Assembly: GCF_000238095.2 (NCBI RefSeq)
Contig: NZ_JH815225.1
Coordinates: forward strand, 460,724 to 524,723
Direction: 5' to 3'
DNA: 64,000 nucleotides
Source: Peptoanaerobacter stomatis
GTDB taxonomy: Bacteria; Bacillota; Clostridia; Peptostreptococcales; Filifactoraceae
Shown here: positions 1 to 7,200 of the stretch, piece after piece
Layout: each line of letters starts with the position of its first letter
Numbering within the stretch: position 1 is the first letter of the stretch
Notes under the pieces: generated by a model
What the model was told of the DNA's origin: nothing
Databases searched by the model: none
What the model saw: the letters and a program-made list of their open reading frames with translations, nothing else
Position numbers and translations under genes: made by a program

Positions 1-299
1 TCTGATAATTTTTTGTATTTTGCATATTCTTCCAACGACAATACAAGATCATTTTCATCATCTTCATCATGTGATATAAAAAGCATATATCTTGATTTTA
101 TCTCTATTAATTTACTGGATATATATATGAAATCACTTATCATATCTATATCTTCAACTTCCATCTTGGCTACTGTGTCCAAAAAATCATCGGCTATTTG
201 ATTAATGGATATCTCACATATATCAAGTTTGTTTTTTTGTATCAGGCTAAGTAAAAGATCCAGCGGACCTTCAAACTTATTTATATTAAGTTTATACAT
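1..299 (-). CDS. scpA: Segregation and condensation protein A, N-terminal part (runs off left edge)
   Basis: Only the first 99 codons are in the window. The product starts MYKLNINKFEGPLDLLL; FEGPLDLLL is the hallmark N-terminal motif of ScpA kleisins, which bridge the SMC heads and ScpB in the chromosome condensation complex. The ATG at 299 follows the ribosome binding site TTGAGGT, and that site contains the TGA stop of the upstream membrane-protein gene, so the two genes are very probably translationally coupled. Pairing of an M50-type gene with scpA is common in Clostridia. The acidic stretch near residue 80 (HDEDDEND) also fits ScpA. Confidence 0.93.
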   Translation of the reverse strand, partial: MYKLNINKFEGPLDLLLSLIQKNKLDICEISINQIADDFLDTVAKMEVEDIDMISDFIYISSKLIEIKSRYMLFISHDEDDENDLVLSLEEYAKYKKLS

Positions 300-306
300 T
301 TTTACC

Positions 307-915
307 TCAAGTAAGTAGATTCACAATCATAACTAAAACAGTATATATAGGTTTTATAACATAAGATGCTAAATTTGTAAACATCAAAAGCATTATTATA
401 ATAAGTGAATATCTTTCAAGTTTTCTAAGTTCCATACTCATTTTCAAAGGCAATATCTGCAACAAAAAATAATAACCTGCAAGCGGAGGTATAGGTAGCA
501 GACAAAACGCACCGAGTGATAAATTAACAGCTACAACATAGTCAAGCACCACATAAAGCTCATTAAAATTTATCCCTATAAATACGAGCAATTTCTGTAT
601 CCAAATAACAATAACTGCCACAAACACATTCATAATAGTACCTGACACAAAGTAAAGTGCCAAGCCCAAACGTCTATTCTTAAACTCTCTATCATTTATA
701 TAAACCGGTTTACTCCAACCGAAACCTACTAAAAACAAAAGTATAAAGCCTACAGCATCCAAATGTGCTCTTGGAGATATAGATAATCTACCACTATGTT
801 TTTGTGATTTATCCCCCATTAAATAGGCACAAAGTGATTCTGCAAAAGGTCTAAATGTAAGTGCTATCAAAACTGCCGGAAATTTAAGCAGTAATTGAAC
901 TATATAATTTCCCAT
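307..915 (-). CDS. Site-2-protease-like (M50 family) membrane protein lacking catalytic motifs
   Basis: A 202-residue multi-pass membrane protein with the outline of the small YwhC-type M50 metalloproteases: ALTF near residue 20, GRLSISPRAHLD at 42-53, GFGWSKPV at 64-71 and LLPIPPL at 139-145. The family normally carries HExxH after ALT[FV] as zinc ligands and catalytic Glu; here residues 22-26 read RPFAE, with neither His nor the catalytic Glu in place. The Asp of the second motif (PPLDG) is Ala146 (PPLAG). It should therefore be proteolytically inactive. The start ATG follows GAGGAG by 11 bases. It lies directly upstream of scpA, overlapping its ribosome binding site. The fold assignment is firm; the role, perhaps substrate binding or scaffolding, is unknown. 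Confidence 0.85.
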   Translation of the reverse strand: MGNYIVQLLLKFPAVLIALTFRPFAESLCAYLMGDKSQKHSGRLSISPRAHLDAVGFILLFLVGFGWSKPVYINDREFKNRRLGLALYFVSGTIMNVFVAVIVIWIQKLLVFIGINFNELYVVLDYVVAVNLSLGAFCLLPIPPLAGYYFLLQILPLKMSMELRKLERYSLIIIMLLMFTNLASYVIKPIYTVLVMIVNLLT

Positions 916-977
916 AAAAGCTTTTTCTCCTCATATAACTTCAGCTTATAATAAGATAATTTTTTTATACAATACAA

Positions 978-1015
978 TATCTACAAGCTATATATGAAAT
1001 TATAACTTGTAGATA
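978..1015 (-). terminator. Hairpin after rnj, weak terminator or processing site
   Basis: Perfect 10-bp arms TATCTACAAG (978-987) and CTTGTAGATA (1006-1015) enclose an 18-base loop, just past the rnj stop codon. Read on the minus strand the hairpin is followed by only a mixed T/A stretch (TTGTATTGTATAAAA), so termination may be partial, leaving read-through into the M50-like gene and scpA. Confidence 0.5.
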
Positions 1016-1020
1016 ATAAA

Positions 1021-2691
1021 TTACTCTATTATTATAGGCAATATCATTGGATTTCTCTTAGTTTTTTCAAACAAGAAATATTTCAAGTTATCTCTGACAG
1101 CATTTTTTATAAAACTCCATTGTCCGAGGTCTTTTTGATTGAATTGTGTAACGCTTTGAAGAACTATCTCTTTTATTTCATCTATTAAATCTTCTGATTC
1201 TCTTACATATACAAATCCTCTTGATATTATCTCTATTTTTTCAGATAATTTTTCTATATCTCTAATAGGTAAAACAACTATGATAAGTCCGTCTTCTGAA
1301 AGATGCTTTCTATCTCTTAAAACTATATTTCCTACATCTCCGACACCAAGTCCGTCTACAAGAATATTCCCTGATTGAACCTTTGAAGCAATTTTCGCCT
1401 CATTTTTATCTATTTCAAGCACATCACCATTAGATAATAAAAACGCGTTATCTTCCTCAACACCCATTTTTATCGACATATCTCTATGTTGTATAAGATG
1501 CCTTCTCTCTCCGTGTATAGGTATGAAATACTTAGGTTTTACAAGACTTAGCATCAATTTTAATTCTTCTTGCCTTGCATGACCTGAAACGTGTATTTCA
1601 GAGATTGTATCATAAATTACTTTTGCTCCTCGTTCAAAAAGTTCATTTATAACTTTTGAAACCAGTTTTTCATTTCCAGGTATCGGATGAGCTGAGAATA
1701 CAACAACATCACCTTTTCTTATCTCTATTTGTCTATGCTCCATTTTTGCCATCCTTGTAAGCGCAGACAACGGTTCTCCTTGTGAGCCTGTAGTTATTAT
1801 TACAAGTTCATTATCCTCATATTTATTTATATCTCTCAACTCTATATATGTGTTTTCAGGAATTTTTAAATATCCAAGTTCCGATGCAACGGCAAGAATA
1901 TTAGCCATAGAACGTCCTGAAACGGCAACTTTTCTATGATTTTTGTATGCAGCATCTATTATTTGTTGTAATCTATGAACATTTGATGCAAAAGTTGCTA
2001 TGAATATCCTATTGTTTTCTACTGACGAAAATATTTGTGTAAGTGTAGTACCTACTGATGATTCCGACTCTGTATAACCAGGACGTTCAACATTTGTACT
2101 TTCTCCAAGCATCAACAATACACCTTTTTGTCCAATATCAGCTATCTTATTGAGATCTGTTCTGACATTATCTATAGGTGTAAAATCTATCTTAAAATCT
2201 CCTGTATGAAAAATCGTACCCGCATCTGTATGAAGTGCTATTGAGCAAGAATCAGGTATAGAATGGTTCACTCTTATAAATTCTGCTGTAAAAACTCCTA
2301 AATTTATCTTTTGATTAGGTTGTATAACATTTAAATCAACACCTGTTATTGCATTTTCTTTCAGTTTTAACTCTATAAGCCCCATAGTAAACGGCAAAGT
2401 ATATATAGGTATATTTAATTTTTTCAAAAAATACGGTATAGCTCCTATATGATCTTCATGGCCGTGTGTTACAAGCATAGCCTTTATCTTATCTTTATTT
2501 TTTATCAGATGAGTTATGTCAGGTATTACGATATCTATACCAAGCATCTCATCTTCAGGAAATATAAGACCACAGTCTATTATTATCATTTCATTTTTAT
2601 ATTCTATTACCGTCATATTTTTGCCTATCTCATTTAGTCCTCCCAATAGATAAGCTTTTATTTTTGAACTTTTTTTTGGCATAATCAGCAC
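1021..2691 (-). CDS. rnj: Ribonuclease J
   Basis: A beta-CASP metallo-beta-lactamase ribonuclease with 5'-3' exonuclease and endonuclease activity on mRNA. The zinc motif HGHEDHIGA lies at residues 76-84; later landmarks are HTGDFKIDF, SGRSMANI, TTGSQGEP, FSAHPIPGNE and the C-terminal HVSGHA and PIHGERRH zinc/phosphate motifs. At 556 residues it has the usual length. Codon 1 is GTG at 2691; an in-frame ATG at 2682 (MPKKSSK) is the more family-like start. Neither has a Shine-Dalgarno sequence close upstream; the only strong one, AAAGGAG, lies about 70 bases back at 2753-2759. The leader is AT-rich and may be regulated. It is apparently the only RNase J in this window. Confidence 0.95.
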   Translation of the reverse strand: MLIMPKKSSKIKAYLLGGLNEIGKNMTVIEYKNEMIIIDCGLIFPEDEMLGIDIVIPDITHLIKNKDKIKAMLVTHGHEDHIGAIPYFLKKLNIPIYTLPFTMGLIELKLKENAITGVDLNVIQPNQKINLGVFTAEFIRVNHSIPDSCSIALHTDAGTIFHTGDFKIDFTPIDNVRTDLNKIADIGQKGVLLMLGESTNVERPGYTESESSVGTTLTQIFSSVENNRIFIATFASNVHRLQQIIDAAYKNHRKVAVSGRSMANILAVASELGYLKIPENTYIELRDINKYEDNELVIITTGSQGEPLSALTRMAKMEHRQIEIRKGDVVVFSAHPIPGNEKLVSKVINELFERGAKVIYDTISEIHVSGHARQEELKLMLSLVKPKYFIPIHGERRHLIQHRDMSIKMGVEEDNAFLLSNGDVLEIDKNEAKIASKVQSGNILVDGLGVGDVGNIVLRDRKHLSEDGLIIVVLPIRDIEKLSEKIEIISRGFVYVRESEDLIDEIKEIVLQSVTQFNQKDLGQWSFIKNAVRDNLKYFLFEKTKRNPMILPIIIE

Positions 2692-2878
2692 ATTTTTAAT
2701 ATATTATATTTAGCTTAAAAATATCTTAATCCAATAAATATATCAAAACATTCTCCTTTCATTTTTTATTATTTTATCATTATCGAATTTATTATTTTAC
2801 AGAAAATATTTTAATTTATAAAAAATACATTTATAAATCAACAGATTCAAAACAATACACAAATATAGCTTTTTATAG

Positions 2879-2884
2879 TATAAT
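2879..2884 (+). promoter_or_regulatory. Sigma-A -10 box of candidate RNA gene
   Basis: Perfect TATAAT. A -35-like TACACA (2856-2861, four of six matches) sits 17 bp upstream. Transcription would begin near 2891, exactly at the first base of a closing stem (see the RNA entry). Confidence 0.55.
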
Positions 2885-2890
2885 ACAATA

Positions 2891-3032
2891 GTCTATGCAA
2901 ACCACATAAAAAAAACAACTCAATTTTTACAAAATGTGCCCATATATGAACAAAGGATAAATTGCCATATATTTATAAACCATAACTGAGTCTTAAGGTT
3001 GAAGACAAACGGATATGCGATTTTAAATAGAC
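2891..3032 (+). ncRNA. Candidate structured non-coding RNA or leader, about 142 nt
   Basis: This lies in a 480-bp gap with no credible gene. GTCTAT at 2891-2896 pairs with ATAGAC at 3027-3032, closing the whole segment. Inside are ACUCA/UGAGU, AUAUAUG/CAUAUAU and a local hairpin GUCUU-loop-AAGAC. A consensus -10 box ends seven bases before the 5' stem. A closing stem around a large, weakly paired bubble recalls 6S RNA, but no conserved 6S sequence was recognised. It could also be a leader of the YdjM-like gene 143 bp downstream. No clear terminator follows. The remainder of the gap, 2692-2870 and 3033-3175, is plain AT-rich DNA. Confidence 0.35.
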
Positions 3033-3175
3033 AACTTATAATAATTTAATTATATGTATAAAAAATATCTACAAATTAATATCTAATGCTTTAATTTATA
3101 AAAGTATATTTTCTACACTTAAAATTAATCTACTATATATAAACCAAAATCTTTATAATAGCAAAGGAGATTGTT

Positions 3176-3919
3176 ATGAAAGGAAATACCCATATGGTGA
3201 TAGGAATTTCCACATATGCAAATTACATAATGTTAACAGGTAAAAAATTCGACATATTAGATATACCTATATGCTTGGCCTTTAGCGTTCTGCCTGACAT
3301 AGATACTGAGAGTTCCAAAATATCATCAAAATTACGCAAACTACCGTTAAAAATCATAATATCATCGCTATTTTTAATATTTATCAGTATTATACTTTAT
3401 TTCACGCTCATAAAAAAAATACTGCCACTATATTGTATTGCTTTATTTCCGATAATGATACTTTTTTTAAAATTCTTTTCTAAAAATAAAATCCTAAAAA
3501 AAATATCATTAAGCATAGCATTTTTAATAATCTATTATATTCTTCTAAAATATACAAAGCTCGGCTTTACAAAAAATATATTGCTGTTCTTTGCAATACT
3601 GCCATATTTTGAGCACAGAGGATTTTCTCACAGCATAAATAGCTTGTTATTACTTGCAATTATACTGTTTCCCATATATGTAATAGATAATACCAAACAA
3701 TATTATGTGACTGCTCTGCTGTCTTACTTTTCACATTTATTCTTCGGAGATATATTCACCAAAAAAGGCATAAAAATATTTTATCCTTTTTCAAAAAAAA
3801 ATTATTCGTTAAATGTATTTAAAAACAAAAAAATATATAACAATCTTGATATACCCTTTATAATAGTATTTTTAACAATAACTTTTTTAATATATATAAA
3901 ATTATATAAAAAAATGTAA
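3176..3919 (+). CDS. YdjM-family (DUF457) membrane-bound metal-dependent hydrolase-like protein
   Basis: A 247-residue membrane protein with the YdjM/DUF457 layout: an N-terminal His (NTHMVIG, His6), LPDID at residues 39-43 with the conserved acidic pair, HRGFSHS at 147-153, and a SHLFFGDIFT segment further on; hydrophobic helices lie between them. The family is annotated as metal-dependent hydrolase from these His/Asp residues, and the E. coli member is LexA-regulated, but the substrate is not known. The start has a good ribosome binding site (AAAGGAG, six bases before ATG). It is the only plus-strand gene in the first 34 kb and stands alone. Confidence 0.8.
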   Translation: MKGNTHMVIGISTYANYIMLTGKKFDILDIPICLAFSVLPDIDTESSKISSKLRKLPLKIIISSLFLIFISIILYFTLIKKILPLYCIALFPIMILFLKFFSKNKILKKISLSIAFLIIYYILLKYTKLGFTKNILLFFAILPYFEHRGFSHSINSLLLLAIILFPIYVIDNTKQYYVTALLSYFSHLFFGDIFTKKGIKIFYPFSKKNYSLNVFKNKKIYNNLDIPFIIVFLTITFLIYIKLYKKM

Positions 3920-4126
3920 TTTTATTCAAACTTTTATGTCTTCTCAAATAAAAAATTATCTATAATATTATTTTCTCAATAATTATAATATTTTGTATAA
4001 ACTATTGCAATAAGATAAAATAAAATTATTTTTAAATATTTATAATATAGCAATTAATCTTAACTATACAAAATCTTACAGATTATCTAATCATTCAATA
4101 TTATAATAAACCTATATTAATATTTT

Positions 4127-4162
4127 AAGGCTCTAAATCAAATTTGACTTAGAGCCTTTTTT
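4127..4162 (+). terminator. Rho-independent terminator
   Basis: AAGGCTCTAA (4127-4136) pairs with TTAGAGCCTT (4149-4158), the stem continuing inwards through TCA/TGA, followed by TTTTTT. It serves the plus-strand YdjM-like gene about 200 bp upstream; the reverse reading lacks a good U tract. The rest of 3920-4257 is featureless AT-rich sequence. Confidence 0.75.
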
Positions 4163-4257
4163 GTATTTATATAGTTATTTGATTAATATTAAATATAAAA
4201 ATATATATTTTTATTAAAATTATAAATATCTTTAGTATATTCAATATATTATAAAAT

Positions 4258-7200
4258 TTACTTCAATGTAAATAAATATATAGGTAATCTGTTTTTTCCA
4301 TCTTCATAATATACTTTTTTGCATAATATGTCTAATTCTATTCTCTTATTACTGCTTATAGGCAGATCCTTTACTTGTGTACCGTTAGATACTTCTTCTT
4401 CAGTATCTTTCTTTACTACACTGAAACCGAAATATTTAAAATCTTTATATAACAAACCAGCTATAGAATTATCCTCAAGATCGGTTGTAGAGTATTCTCC
4501 ATTATCCAATATCTTTGGTATATATGCATTTACACTTATCACATCAAGTTCAATCTTATCACTTTTATCATACTGCTTTTTAGGCATACGGTTTACTATA
4601 AATCTGAAAACAGGAAGCTCTTTTACCTTTACTCTTACTGTTATTTCATTTGAAACACTGTCGTCTTTGAACTTTAATTTTATCTTTGTAGTAGTGTTTC
4701 CAAGTTGTGTTAAATCAGGCTCACTTACTTTTTCTACAGTTACTTCACCGTATTTATTTTCTATTTCTTTAAGTGCTATCTTTAGTGATGAATCAAAGCC
4801 TTTTTTACTGTATATTTCTAAACTTTGGAATTTAGGATCATTCGGTTTTACTAAAGTTTCCACTTCTATGCCGTCAGTTGCATAAGATGACTTGTTAAAG
4901 CTTTCTGCGAGTTTTTCCAATTCAAGTCCTTTTATTTGAGGCACTTTCTTTTGTTCTTCGTCTTGAGAAATTACGCCAAGTTCTCTAAATACGGATAAGT
5001 CTATTTTGCCGTCTGTAAGTGCGTCTTTTACAGGACTTCCTTGTTTTACTTCTTCATTAGTGCCTGTTTTTACCACCTTGAGTCCGAAATATTTAAAGTC
5101 TTTATACGGTACAAACATAGCCGCTCCGCTATCTGTCCATTTGTTAGACTGATCTCTTACAGTAGAAACCGATACAAATCCTCTAAGACCGTCAAAGTTA
5201 AATGTATCGTCTATACTATAGCTTTTTTTCATATTTGGCAACGGTCTTAATTTAAAATATACTACTGGTATAGGAGTTACGTTAACAGGTACATCCATGT
5301 CAAGACTTGTATTATCATTAAATTTAAGTTTAATCTTTCCTGTTGTTTGTCCTATTACCTTTCTGCTCGGCTCTTCCAATATTTCAACTTCTATATTTCC
5401 GTAGACATTATAGGCATCATCAGTTTTTAATTTTAATTCTTTTTTGATATTACCCTTGCTAAATTCACCTAATTCCATAGCCTTTTTTATAGCACCTTTA
5501 TTAAGAGTAGGCGAAGCATTTAATATATTTTCATCAAGTTCTATAACTACATCAATAGACAAAGAGTTTTCTTTTTGTTCGAATTTTCCTGCCAAACCTT
5601 GTGCGGCTTCCTTTACTGTTACAGGAATTGTCATATCTTTTATACTGTTGTCACTAAATGTAAGTCTTACTTGTACATCGCTGTTTCCTACAGTTGCAGT
5701 ATTCGGTTGTCTTGTAATTTCCACTTGTGTATTAAATGGCAGATTCGGCAAAGCTTTTTTAACTCTGTCTACACTAAGCTGAGTGTTAGTTGTTACCGTT
5801 ATCGTATACGGTGTTTCGTTATATTGCTGTGCAAGTGTAGAATGACCCTCTTCTTTTACGTTTATAATAAGTGTATAGTCTTTTGAACTGTAATCTTTGA
5901 AATCTACACTTACTTCAAGTTTCTTGTTATCTCCTGCAGTTACTGTAAGCTCTTGTGCTTTTTGTTCATCAAAATTTATTTTAGAATCTTGCGGTAAATT
6001 ATCGAATGCTCCTTTTAATATTTCTTCTGTCAACATAGTACCTGTAGTTACCGTTATAGGATGCGGAGCATTTTTATAAGTTTCAGCAAGCTTAGGTGCA
6101 GTTGAATCATCTTTTAGGAAAATTCTGAAATATTTTGAATTTTTCTCGTCTATCTTCAATGCTGTACCGTTTGCATCTTTAAGCGAGCTTTCATCTATGA
6201 AAATTCTATAGTCTTGTTTAGGTTTTTGCGGATAAATAAACTTGTCCGAAGCGCCTGACGGACGTGTAGTAAATATTACCTCTTCATTATTGTCGGTTCT
6301 TTTTGCAACTATTCTAAACTCCAATTCTTTATGAAGCAAATCATGAGCTTTCGAATAAGAAATAGTCAGGCGTTGTGCATCATTTACTTCACCGTTAGTC
6401 ATAGTATTGTCGAAACCTTTTGTATCGATCCATTCATTTGAATCCTTAGCCTTAACTTGGAATTTTTCAACATTGCATAATACTCCGCCTTTTAAGACTG
6501 TCATTTTTTTCAATAATTTAACACTGTTACTTTTTTCATGAACAACTTTCAAATTGACTACGCTTAGTGTGGAAACTCCGAAGTTTTCTTTGCTTAATAT
6601 AGTACCGTTTTTGATTTCTTTGTCCGTATCTCTGTCAAGCACTTTAAGTCCGTTCGCTTCAAACTGAGAATATGGTACTGTTTTTATTGTTGAATCCTTT
6701 TGATAAAAGTCGACTTTAAGATCGCTAAGATCTATAGGCGTACCTTCTGTGAATTTTTCTTTATATCCGTCTTTTATTCTCATATCATAAAAACTTATAC
6801 TATCATCAGCTTTTTTAAGTGCATTGGAGATAGCCTGTGATGTTCCTATAGCTGTAAATGTAGCCCCGGATATTGCATCATATTCTGCCTTACCATATCC
6901 AAGATCTTCGACTGCATATGTTCTGAGTAATGACATCAATTTGTTGTTTATATTATGTTCATCACCTTTTTGCAATTTTAGATTATAAGAACCGAATTCA
7001 TGTTTACCTACTATCTTGTCGAAATTAGCATTATATCCTGCTATATCAGTTGCCCCTACACCTTTACGCACCAATCTGTAAACATCTCTCAATGTTCCGA
7101 GACGATAGGCTAAGGCATTCGGATTTTGATTTTTCTTAACCAAGTTATTTACGATGTCAAATCTCATAGCATAAGCTTCACCGTCATCTATCTTGGCTTT

